Program-made: the position numbers and the translations under genes
The notes under the pieces: generated by a model
Told to the model about the DNA's origin: nothing
Seen by the model: the letters and a program-made list of their open reading frames with translations, nothing else
The model's database searches: none
Assembly: GCA_016190545.1 (NCBI GenBank)
Contig: JACPQI010000156.1
Coordinates: 1-5,613, forward strand
Reading direction: 5' to 3'
Source of the DNA: Chloroflexota bacterium
GTDB lineage: Bacteria; Chloroflexota; Dehalococcoidia; SHYB01; JACPQI01
Length of the DNA stretch: 5,613 nucleotides
Shown here: one piece after another, positions 1-5,613 of the stretch
Layout of the letters: every line of letters starts with the position of its first letter
Numbering within the stretch: the first letter of the stretch is position 1

Positions 1-849
1 CTCGTCTTCACCGTCATCTGGGCGACCGTGGTGTACGATCCCATAGCCCACTGGGTATGGGCTCCAGGTGGCTGGCTCCGAGACAAGGGCGCCATCGACT
101 TTGCGGGCGGCACCGTGGTCCATATTAACGCCGGCTTCGCCGCACTGGCCGCCGCCCTGGTCTTCCGCAAACGCCTGGGCTTGGGCCAGCTTTCCATGGA
201 GCCTCACAACGTCACGTATATCGTCCTTGGCGCGAGCCTGCTCTGGTTCGGCTGGTTCGGGTTCAACGCTGGCAGCGCCCTGGGCTCTGGGGCCCTCGCC
301 ACCAGCGCCTTCGTCAACACCCACATCGCCACGGCGATGGCCGCCACCACCTGGATGACCTTGAGCTGGATCCAGACCGGCAAGGCGAGCGTCATCGGGG
401 CCGCCGCCGGCGCTGTGGCGGGGCTGGTAGCCATCACGCCAGCCTCGGGCTTCGTCCAGCCTATGGGCGCCCTCATCGTGGGCCTGGGTGCTGGCGTCTT
501 CTGCTACGTCGCGCTCTGGTTCCGCGCCAGAGTATGGAAAATTGACGATAGCTTGGACGTGTGGGCCGTCCACGGCATCGGTGGGCTGTGGGGCGCCCTG
601 GCCACCGGCATCCTCGCCACCCTAGCCATCAATGCGGCTGGCAAGAACGGCCTCTACTACGGCGATCCCAAGCAACTCGGCACCCAAGCCCTCGCCTCCT
701 TCGCTGTAATGGGCTACACCTTGGTCATGACCTTCGTCATCCTCAAGGTACTGGACAAGGTCATGGGCCTGGCTGTCAAACCGGAAGAGGAAGAGATCGG
801 ACTGGACCGCTCCCAGCATGGGGAGCCGGCCTACGTATTGGAGCCTTAG
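1..849 (+). CDS. amt: Amt-family ammonium transporter, 5'-truncated by the window edge
   Basis: Inner-membrane channel that brings NH4+/NH3 into the cell for assimilation by glutamine synthetase. The reading frame is open from base 1, so the start and roughly the first four membrane segments lie outside the window; 282 residues are visible, against about 400-450 for the family. The Amt signature DFAGGTVVH lies at visible residues 33-41, and its His41 should be the first of the twin pore histidines. DVWAVHGIGG supplies the second at His191. The segment WFGWFGFNAGSALG and the TPASGFVQP stretch are also typical of Amt rather than Rh proteins. The cytoplasmic tail, with EEEEIGLDRSQHGEPAY, is the conserved C-terminal region through which Amt trimers couple and PII proteins dock. 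The GTG at 28 is only an internal codon. A tiny membrane-protein gene and a PII gene follow downstream. Family assignment is secure. Confidence 0.97.
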   Translation, partial: LVFTVIWATVVYDPIAHWVWAPGGWLRDKGAIDFAGGTVVHINAGFAALAAALVFRKRLGLGQLSMEPHNVTYIVLGASLLWFGWFGFNAGSALGSGALATSAFVNTHIATAMAATTWMTLSWIQTGKASVIGAAAGAVAGLVAITPASGFVQPMGALIVGLGAGVFCYVALWFRARVWKIDDSLDVWAVHGIGGLWGALATGILATLAINAAGKNGLYYGDPKQLGTQALASFAVMGYTLVMTFVILKVLDKVMGLAVKPEEEEIGLDRSQHGEPAYVLEP

Positions 850-888
850 AGCACAATTCGCAATTAAGAACAGGTAAGGAGGGGTATC

Positions 889-987
889 ATGCTCGGAACA
901 CTAAGCGCCATCGCATTCCTGGTTATGGTCCTGAGCTGGGCCATCGTCCAGCCCGCCCGCGAGCGCATGGCCAAAAGCAAGCAGTAG
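889..987 (+). CDS. 32-residue single-pass membrane peptide between amt and PII
   Basis: I do not recognise a family. The ATG at 889 is preceded by a very strong Shine-Dalgarno, AAGGAGGGG at 876-884, with 4 bases of spacing, better than those of most neighbours. The product begins MLGTLSAIAFLVMVLSWAIV, a continuous hydrophobic helix at residues 2-20. A short basic tail follows (Pro22, Arg24, Arg26, Lys29, Lys31), ending in KQ and TAG. By the positive-inside rule the tail should face the cytoplasm. The gene starts 39 bases after the amt stop, on the same strand, so it is probably cotranscribed with amt. Inference: it is a small Amt-associated or assembly peptide, by loose analogy with other small single-helix transporter subunits. 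Its reality rests on the ribosome site, composition and position; there is no homology evidence here. Confidence 0.7.
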   Translation: MLGTLSAIAFLVMVLSWAIVQPARERMAKSKQ

Positions 988-1009
988 TCCCAGGCCTAGG
1001 CAGCGCGAC

Positions 1010-1039
1010 TTGAGGCGCTCTCCCTACCTCTGGTATGGT
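1010..1039 (+). promoter_or_regulatory. Likely sigma-70-type promoter for the first PII gene
   Basis: A TTGAGG -35 at 1010-1015 is followed after 18 bases by TATGGT at 1034-1039, preceded by an extended -10 TGG at 1031-1033. Transcription would begin near 1046, leaving a leader of about 54 bases before the GTG at 1100. The tRNA promoter near the end of the window has the same TGGTA-type extended -10 look. Readthrough from amt is equally possible, because no clear terminator lies between. Confidence 0.45.
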
Positions 1040-1099
1040 GGAGGGGCCGGAAGGCTGCCGTGTGGGCAACCACCGAGTGATCACTGAAGGGGGGCGCGC

Positions 1100-1441
1100 G
1101 TGAACAAAGTCGAGGCGATTGTCCGGCCCGAGAAGCTCAACGATGTCAAAGAGGCCCTGGACGCCGCAGGCTTCGTTGGCCTCAATATCTGCCACGTGAC
1201 CGGCCGCGGCAAACAGAAAGGCGTGGTCCACATGGGCCGCGGCGGCGAGCAGGTCAACATTGATATCCTGCCCAAGGTGAAAATCGAAGTGGTGGTGAAG
1301 GACAGCGAAGTCGACAAAGCGATCGACGCCATCATAAAGGCGGCTCACACCGGCAACATCGGCGATGGCAAGATCTTCGTCAGCCCTGTGTCGCGCGTGG
1401 TCCGTGTCCGTACTGGGGAGCAAGGTGAGGACGCCCTCTAG
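1100..1441 (+). CDS. PII signal protein with non-canonical T-loop (no Tyr51)
   Basis: Small trimeric cytoplasmic sensor of ATP/ADP and 2-oxoglutarate. It has 113 residues, one more than the usual 112. The GTG start is set by AAGGGGGG at 1087-1094 and gives the normal PII N-terminus MNKVEAIVRPEKL. The C-terminal PII signature TGNIGDGKIFV and the nucleotide-binding RVRTGE tail are intact, and Gln39 and the LPKVK lysine (Lys59) used for 2-oxoglutarate and ATP contacts are present. The T-loop differs: it reads GRGKQKGVVHMGRGGEQVN instead of the GFGRQKG...YRGAEY type, with one inserted residue and Gln where Tyr51 should be. It therefore cannot be uridylylated or adenylylated at Tyr51. The GRGKQKG start recalls NifI-type PII proteins, but no nif gene is visible. 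The position after amt suggests control of the transporter. I leave the symbol blank because the glnB/glnK choice cannot be settled. Confidence 0.93.
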   Translation: MNKVEAIVRPEKLNDVKEALDAAGFVGLNICHVTGRGKQKGVVHMGRGGEQVNIDILPKVKIEVVVKDSEVDKAIDAIIKAAHTGNIGDGKIFVSPVSRVVRVRTGEQGEDAL

Positions 1442-1444
1442 CCT

Positions 1445-1482
1445 GTTACCAGACCGTAACGTGGGCGCAATGAGGAGGTAAC
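1445..1482 (+). promoter_or_regulatory. Phased GTnAC/GnAAC half-sites resembling a GlnR operator
   Basis: GTTAC at 1445-1449, GTAAC at 1456-1460, a degenerate GCAAT at 1467-1471 and GTAAC at 1478-1482 start exactly 11 bases apart. The actinobacterial nitrogen regulator GlnR binds repeats of the form gTnAC-n6-GaAAC, which this matches at three of four half-sites. The array sits just after the first PII gene and about 75-115 bases upstream of the TATAAT box of the PII-2/glnA unit, a plausible place for an activator. A 7-bp inverted repeat, CAATGAG at 1468-1474 and CTCATTG at 1497-1503, overlaps it. Assignment to a GlnR-like protein is inference; the regulator gene is not in the window. Confidence 0.35.
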
Positions 1483-1534
1483 ACGCTCCTGGTAAGCTCA
1501 TTGATGTGAATACAGACCGCCAGGCTCAGGGCAA

Positions 1535-1944
<410 letters not shown>

Positions 1945-1979
1945 CGACAAGCTGGCGAGATCGTAAGGAGGAAAGCTCA

Positions 1980-3419
1980 GTGGAGAAAAAGCCTGTGGCG
2001 CTGAACACCGCCCAAGAAGTGATGGCCTTTGCCAGGGAAAACGGCATCCAGATGGTGGACCTCAAGTTCACCGATCTGCCGGGCACCTGGCAGCACTTCA
2101 CCCTCCCTGTGGAAGAGATGGATGAGAACCTCTTCAAGAAGGGCACCGGTTTTGACGGCTCCAGCATCAGGGGCTTCCAGCACATCCAGGAGAGCGACAT
2201 GCTCCTGGTCCCGGACCCTACCACGGCTGCCATAGACACTACGTTCAAAGTCCCCACCCTGAGCATGATCGGCAACGTGGTGGACCCTTCGAGTGGGAAA
2301 CCCTACCAGCGTGACCCGCGTTATATCGCCCAGAAGGCGGAGGGTCATCTCAAGGCCAGCGGCGTCGCCGATATCAGCTATTGGGGACCGGAGCTGGAGT
2401 TCTTCGTCTTCAACAGCGCCCGCTTCGACCAGACCACCCACAGCGGCTATTACTTCATCGACTCCGATGAGGGCGTGTGGAACGCCGGCAAGGACGAGCA
2501 GAAGAACCTGGCGTACCGGCCCCGTTACAAGGAGGGCTACTTCCCAGTCCCGCCCATAGACACCTTCCAGGATATCCGCTCGGAAATGAGTCTGCGACTC
2601 CATCAGTTCGGCATCCAGGTGGAGAAGCACCACCACGAGGTTGCCACAGCCGGTCAGGCGGAAATCGACTTGCGGTACGGCCCTCTCACCAAGATGGCGG
2701 ACTGGGTGATGACGTATAAATACGTGATCAAGAACGTGGCCCGGGAGCACGGCATGACCGCCACCTTCATGCCCAAGCCTCTGTTCCAAGACAACGGCTC
2801 CGGCATGCACACCCACCAGAGCCTGTGGAAGAACGGCCAGAACCAGTTCTACGGCGCGGAGGGCTATGCCGGTCTCAGCCAGACCGCCCTCTGGTATATC
2901 GGCGGCCTCATCAAGCACGGCCACGCCATCCTCGCGTTCGCCGCTCCCACCACCAACTCCTACCGCCGCCTGGTACCCGGCTATGAAGCCCCGGTCAACC
3001 TGGCCTATTCAGCCCGCAACCGCAGCGCCGCCATCCGTATCCCTATGTACTTCGCCGATCCCAAGGCCAAGCGTCTGGAGTTCCGCCCGCCGGATCCCAC
3101 CTGCAACCCGTACCTCGCCTTCGCCGCCATGCTCATGGCCGGCTTGGACGGCATCGCCAACAAGATCGATCCCGGCAAGCCTATCGAGAAGGACATCTAT
3201 GAGTTGTCCGACGATGAGAAGAAAGGCATCCCGCAGGTGCCTGGCAGCCTGGAGCAGGCCCTGGCAGCCTTGGAGAAGGACCACCAGTTTCTCCTACGCG
3301 GCGGCGTTTTCACCAAGGACATCATCGAGACCTGGCTTGATTACAAGGCCAAGAAAGAAGTGGACGCTGTCCGCCTGCGCCCGCACCCCTACGAGTTCTT
3401 CCTCTACTACGACGCTTAA
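1980..3419 (+). CDS. glnA: Type I (beta) glutamine synthetase
   Basis: Dodecameric cytoplasmic enzyme joining ammonium to glutamate with ATP to give glutamine. It has 479 residues, full length for the family. The GTG start has AAGGAGG at 1965-1971. Visible motifs in order: [12 protein letters not shown] with the latch aspartate; GPELEFFVF with metal-binding Glu138 and Glu140; [13 protein letters not shown] with further metal and glutamate ligands; [10 protein letters not shown] with His277; [14 protein letters not shown] and NRSAAIRIP with the catalytic arginines and flap glutamate; [14 protein letters not shown]. The segment after SARFD ([12 protein letters not shown] to YFPVPPID) is the extra stretch of the beta subtype. 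[12 protein letters not shown] carries Tyr407, equivalent to the adenylylated Tyr397 of E. coli, so control by a GlnE-like adenylyltransferase is likely. The preceding PII gene supports this. No defects are seen. Confidence 0.98.
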   Translation: MEKKPVALNTAQEVMAFARENGIQMVDLKFTDLPGTWQHFTLPVEEMDENLFKKGTGFDGSSIRGFQHIQESDMLLVPDPTTAAIDTTFKVPTLSMIGNVVDPSSGKPYQRDPRYIAQKAEGHLKASGVADISYWGPELEFFVFNSARFDQTTHSGYYFIDSDEGVWNAGKDEQKNLAYRPRYKEGYFPVPPIDTFQDIRSEMSLRLHQFGIQVEKHHHEVATAGQAEIDLRYGPLTKMADWVMTYKYVIKNVAREHGMTATFMPKPLFQDNGSGMHTHQSLWKNGQNQFYGAEGYAGLSQTALWYIGGLIKHGHAILAFAAPTTNSYRRLVPGYEAPVNLAYSARNRSAAIRIPMYFADPKAKRLEFRPPDPTCNPYLAFAAMLMAGLDGIANKIDPGKPIEKDIYELSDDEKKGIPQVPGSLEQALAALEKDHQFLLRGGVFTKDIIETWLDYKAKKEVDAVRLRPHPYEFFLYYDA

Positions 3420-3432
3420 ACTACGATTCGCA

Positions 3433-3475
3433 GAATGACGAAGGGGCGGGCTAAAGGCCCGCCCCTTCGTCATTC
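3433..3475. terminator. Perfect 19-bp hairpin between convergent glnA and MFS genes
   Basis: GAATGACGAAGGGGCGGGC at 3433-3451 pairs without mismatch with 3457-3475 around a TAAAG loop. It begins 14 bases after the glnA stop and ends 23 bases before the end of the opposing MFS gene, so it can serve both strands. Neither side has a T-tract, so it is not a textbook intrinsic terminator. It may act as a bidirectional transcription block or as a 3'-end stabiliser. Confidence 0.8.
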
Positions 3476-3498
3476 CCTCGGCATCCCTCCGCGTAGCT

Positions 3499-4773
3499 CT
3501 AGTCCGTCGGGGCCTCTTTTGGCAACATGACCCACAACAAGCTGCGCACCCATACATACAAGACTACGAGCAGCGCCAGGTAGGCCATCCCCGCTACCCA
3601 AAACGCAGCAGGTACGTTTACCGCCTGGGCGATGCCGCCCATAGTTACCTCACCTACGGGCCTCACGCCTAACATGGTCATCCTCACTGCAAGGACGCGG
3701 GCACGAAGCCGGTCGGCCACCAGGCCCTGGGTGAAGGTGTAGCCAATGGTCTGGGACAACTGGACGGAAAACCCCAAGAAGCACAGGACAGCCAGTGCGA
3801 TGGCGTAGGACTCGAATAAGCCCAGCAGTATCATTGCCAGGCCAGCCGTCACTGCGGTGACGAGCATCGCTGGCGCCAGCCCTTTACGGTCGCCCAAGAA
3901 CGCCAAGGTAGAGGAGCCCAGCAGGGCCCCTACGCCGGCCGCCGTGTAGAGAAACCCCATCTTCTGCGGACCCACGGACAGTACATCCCGGGCCATAAGA
4001 GGCAAGACGCTTTGAAAGGGCCATAGAAAGAGCGCAGCGAGGAGAAAGCTGATGGTAAGACCCAGGAGGACGGGCCGAGCGCGCACGTACTTGACCCCTT
4101 CCATCAACGTCGTGAGGGCAGGCTCCCGAGCCATCTGCGCCGGCCTGCCAGCACGAACAAAGAGAAGGGACAGCACCCCCAGGGCCGCCACGGCGATGGC
4201 GATGGCGAACGTCACCTCAATGCTAAAAGCCCCGATGAGCAAGCCCGCAAGGGCAGGCCCGCCAATCTGCGCGCCATTGAACACCATCGCGTTGAGTGCC
4301 ATGCCGTTGGTCATCTCCTCCCGTTTGATGACGTTCATCAGCAGGGCTTGCCGCGCCGGCGTTCCCAGGCCATACGCCGTGCCCAGCGCTATAGAGAAAC
4401 CAAAAAGCGACCATATGCCTATGAGGTCAAAGACCAGCAGCACGGTAAGACAGATATAGAGAAGAATTGCGGTCACGTCCTCCACGATGTTCAGCGCCTT
4501 CCGATTGACGCGATCGCCCAGGACACCGGCCAAGGGTGACACCAGGAGGGTGGGGAGCCAGAAGCTGCCGGTCACGACCGTCACCAGCAGGGGAGAGTCG
4601 GTGAGCACGGTGGCTAGGTAGGCCCGGGCCACCAGGTGCATCTGATAGCCCCCAAAGCTGCAAAGGACGTTGAAGAAATAGAAGCGGAAGTTGGAGTTGT
4701 AGAGGGAGCGCAGGGCCGCTATTTGGCGTCCCTCAGCATGGAGCGTATCTCGACGTTCCGGTGACGCAGTCAA
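3499..4773 (-). CDS. MFS transporter, EntS-like (MFS_3) exporter
   Basis: Twelve-helix inner-membrane carrier, probably a proton-coupled exporter; the substrate cannot be read from sequence. It has 424 residues, normal for the family. The start is TTG at 4773: a TAA lies two codons upstream in frame, and the next Met (residue 45) is inside the first helix. The N-terminal ALRSLYNSNFRFYFF resembles the lead-in to helix 1 of EntS-type proteins. MFS motif A between helices 2 and 3 is GVLGDRVNRK at residues 83-92. GLGTPARQALL and NGMALNAMVFNGAQIGGPALAG (to about residue 177) are characteristic of the enterobactin-exporter-like branch, and a second motif-A-like FLGDRKG is near residue 292. No siderophore or antibiotic genes adjoin it. 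It converges on glnA and has its own promoter, so it is probably unrelated to nitrogen uptake. Confidence 0.92.
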   Translation of the reverse strand: MTASPERRDTLHAEGRQIAALRSLYNSNFRFYFFNVLCSFGGYQMHLVARAYLATVLTDSPLLVTVVTGSFWLPTLLVSPLAGVLGDRVNRKALNIVEDVTAILLYICLTVLLVFDLIGIWSLFGFSIALGTAYGLGTPARQALLMNVIKREEMTNGMALNAMVFNGAQIGGPALAGLLIGAFSIEVTFAIAIAVAALGVLSLLFVRAGRPAQMAREPALTTLMEGVKYVRARPVLLGLTISFLLAALFLWPFQSVLPLMARDVLSVGPQKMGFLYTAAGVGALLGSSTLAFLGDRKGLAPAMLVTAVTAGLAMILLGLFESYAIALAVLCFLGFSVQLSQTIGYTFTQGLVADRLRARVLAVRMTMLGVRPVGEVTMGGIAQAVNVPAAFWVAGMAYLALLVVLYVWVRSLLWVMLPKEAPTD

Positions 4774-4827
4774 CGCTTACCAGTGACCTTCCCGTCCCTT
4801 GAGGCGCGACGCACAGACTGCGCAGGG

Positions 4828-4849
4828 CAGGGCTCACTCACTCGCCCTG
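4828..4849. repeat. Short inverted repeat in the MFS leader
   Basis: CAGGGC at 4828-4833 and GCCCTG at 4844-4849 flank a TCACTCACTC loop. It falls between the likely MFS start site and the TTG start, so it would form a hairpin in the leader RNA or act as an operator. With only six pairs it could be chance. Confidence 0.3.
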
Positions 4850-4874
4850 ACGTGAAGGACTTGCTCACCGGCCC

Positions 4875-4903
4875 AGTATAGGCCATCAGCTTCCCGCAGC
4901 CAA
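4875..4903 (-). promoter_or_regulatory. Likely promoter of the MFS gene
   Basis: On the minus strand, TTGGCT (4903-4898) is followed after 17 bases by TATACT (4880-4875). The -10 matches the consensus at five of six positions and the -35 keeps TTG. Transcription would start near 4868, giving a leader of about 95 bases before the TTG at 4773. Confidence 0.5.
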
Positions 4904-4950
4904 GCGATTGTGACATCCACACCTTGTCTTCTCCACCCTTCGCCTCGTAC

Positions 4951-4971
4951 CCTGGTGGCACACCACCAAGG
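4951..4971 (+). promoter_or_regulatory. Hairpin overlapping the ribosome site of the coiled-coil gene
   Basis: TGGTGG at 4953-4958 pairs perfectly with CCACCA at 4963-4968 around a CACA loop. CC at 4951-4952 can also pair with GG at 4970-4971 if A4969 bulges. The Shine-Dalgarno AAGGAG is at 4968-4973, so the stem would partly hide it and could limit translation from the ATG at 4980. Confidence 0.35.
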
Positions 4972-4979
4972 AGCAACCT

Positions 4980-5435
4980 ATGAGCGCCACACGTGAACCC
5001 GACGCCCCGCCCTCCGCAATGCCGACCGATTCTCCAGTTACCCCTGAAACCCCGGCTGAACCTGTTGTGTCCTCGCAGGATGCCCAGCGCCTCGAGACTG
5101 TCCAGATAGAACTGCGGACAGCGCAGGCGCAACTGGCCGAGCGCGACCAGACGGTCACGGCGCTGCGCGAGCAACTCGCCCGGGCCGTCGCCAGCTACCG
5201 CGCCGCCGCTCTCGCCGTTGCGCCCGACCTTCCCGCCGACGTGGTGCGGGGCGATACCATCGAGGAGGTGGAGGCCAGCCTGGGCGTCGCCCGCGAGGTG
5301 GTAGCCCAAGTGCGGCGGCAGGTCCAGGCCCAGGCCCTCGGGGAACGAGTCCCTGGGGGCGCGCCCGCCCGCGGCGCGTCACCCATCACCCACCTCACGC
5401 CCGCCCAGAAAATCGCACAGGGCCTGACCCGCTGA
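4980..5435 (+). CDS. Unrecognised protein with Pro/Thr-rich head and coiled coil
   Basis: Function unknown. The ATG is supported by AAGGAG at 4968-4973 with 6 bases of spacing. The 151 residues divide into four parts. Residues 1-32 are Pro, Thr and Glu rich and probably disordered. Residues 34-75 form a strongly helical stretch with heptad-like Leu/Val/Ala spacing (LETVQIELRTAQAQLAERD and on), probably a coiled coil. A linker with PDLPADVV leads to a second helix near 93-118 (TIEEVEASLGVAREVVAQV). The tail is Gly/Ala/Pro rich and ends in LTPAQKIAQGLTR. There is no signal peptide or membrane segment. The build (acidic disordered head, central coiled coil, short basic terminal motif) resembles phage scaffold-like or head-accessory proteins, but that is inference only. 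It is divergent from the MFS gene and lies upstream of a tRNA gene. Confidence 0.75.
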   Translation: MSATREPDAPPSAMPTDSPVTPETPAEPVVSSQDAQRLETVQIELRTAQAQLAERDQTVTALREQLARAVASYRAAALAVAPDLPADVVRGDTIEEVEASLGVAREVVAQVRRQVQAQALGERVPGGAPARGASPITHLTPAQKIAQGLTR

Positions 5436-5486
5436 CAGGTGAAGAAGCGCAAGGAGCGCGCGTCCGTTCGCCCCTACGTGGCAACC

Positions 5487-5515
5487 TTGCGCCAGCTACA
5501 CGCTGATGGTAGGAT
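5487..5515 (+). promoter_or_regulatory. Promoter of the tRNA-Pro gene
   Basis: TTGCGC at 5487-5492 and TAGGAT at 5510-5515 are separated by 17 bases, with an extended -10 TGG at 5507-5509. Transcription would begin near 5522, five bases before the mature tRNA end, which fits a tRNA gene well. Confidence 0.6.
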
Positions 5516-5526
5516 GGTGTGCGGGT

Positions 5527-5603
5527 CGGGGCGTAGCGCAGCCCGGTAGCGCACTAGCATGGGGTGCTAGGGGTCCTGGGTTCAAATCCCAGCGCCCCGA
5601 CCA
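5527..5603 (+). tRNA. tRNA-Pro (anticodon GGG)
   Basis: All four stems pair perfectly. The acceptor CGGGGCG (5527-5533) pairs with CGCCCCG (5593-5599). The D stem is GCGC/GCGC. The anticodon stem CTAGC/GCTAG (5554-5558, 5566-5570) encloses the loop ATGGGGT, and the T stem CTGGG/CCCAG holds the TTCAAAT loop. The anticodon is GGG at 5561-5563, after T33 and followed by G37, which reads CCC and CCT proline codons. C1-G72 with discriminator A73 is typical of bacterial tRNA-Pro. CCA (5601-5603) is encoded. The variable loop is GGGTC. Confidence 0.97.
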
Positions 5604-5613
5604 GTTTCTTTCA

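Noticed and set aside
1..30. GTG at 28 as the start of the Amt gene
   Set aside because: The frame is open to base 1, and the protein would lack the first several conserved helices; the gene simply runs in from outside the window.
1002..1019. AGCGC/GCGCT hairpin as a terminator after the small peptide gene
   Set aside because: Five pairs, an 8-base loop and no T-tract; it overlaps the proposed -35 box.
1076..1085. Perfect palindrome AGTGATCACT just before the PII-1 ribosome site
   Set aside because: A 10-bp palindrome is expected several times by chance in a window of this size, and it is too far downstream of the promoter to be a convincing operator.
1046..1099. Leader riboswitch upstream of the first PII gene (small GTGG-GCAA-CCAC tetraloop hairpin at 1062-1073)
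   Set aside because: I could not match it to the glutamine (glnA), c-di-GMP, cobalamin or glycine classes; a 4-bp stem alone is too weak to call.
1100..1441. Calling the first PII a NifI nitrogenase regulator
   Set aside because: Only the GRGKQKG stretch resembles NifI; the context is amt and glnA, with no nif gene in sight.
1977..2924. Long minus-strand open frame opposite glnA
   Set aside because: It is antisense to a fully conserved glutamine synthetase and has no recognisable motifs; it is a codon-bias shadow of a GC-rich gene.
4770..5309. Minus-strand open frame running from the coiled-coil gene into the MFS leader
   Set aside because: It lacks motifs, overlaps the better-supported plus-strand gene and its ribosome site, and covers the divergent promoter region.
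5439..5549. GTG frame of 36 codons after the coiled-coil gene, with a basic start (KKRKER)
   Set aside because: It runs through the tRNA promoter and ends inside the tRNA, and has no good ribosome site; it is most likely chance.

Overview
This GC-rich window looks like a bacterial chromosome segment. My best guess is Chloroflexota, perhaps a Dehalococcoidia-type lineage. The guess rests on the general look of the glutamine synthetase and PII proteins, the frequent GTG/TTG starts and the gene mix; it is inference, not a database result.

Positions 1-3475 form a nitrogen-assimilation cluster on the plus strand. In order it holds the 3' two thirds of an Amt ammonium transporter, a 32-codon membrane peptide, and a PII protein with an unusual T-loop that lacks the modifiable tyrosine. 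A regulatory gap of about 160 bases follows, then a canonical PII with Tyr51 and a type I-beta glutamine synthetase that keeps its adenylylation tyrosine. A perfect 19-bp hairpin closes the cluster. Amt brings in ammonium, GlnA fixes it into glutamine, and the two PII proteins probably report 2-oxoglutarate, ATP/ADP and (for the second) glutamine status to the transporter and the synthetase. The gap between the PII genes carries GTnAC/GnAAC half-sites in 11-bp phase, reminiscent of actinobacterial GlnR sites, and a 9-bp inverted repeat centred on a consensus TATAAT box. PII-2 and glnA therefore probably form a separately regulated unit.

Positions 3499-4773 hold a minus-strand MFS exporter of the EntS/MFS_3 type, convergent with glnA and with its own likely promoter. 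Divergent from it, at 4980-5435, is a small unrecognised protein with a Pro/Thr-rich head and a coiled coil; it could be a phage-type remnant. The window ends with a well-formed tRNA-Pro(GGG) preceded by a good promoter. I see no CRISPR array, insertion sequence or named riboswitch. The least explained items are the 32-residue membrane peptide between amt and PII, the divergent PII T-loop, and the regulatory DNA between the PII genes.
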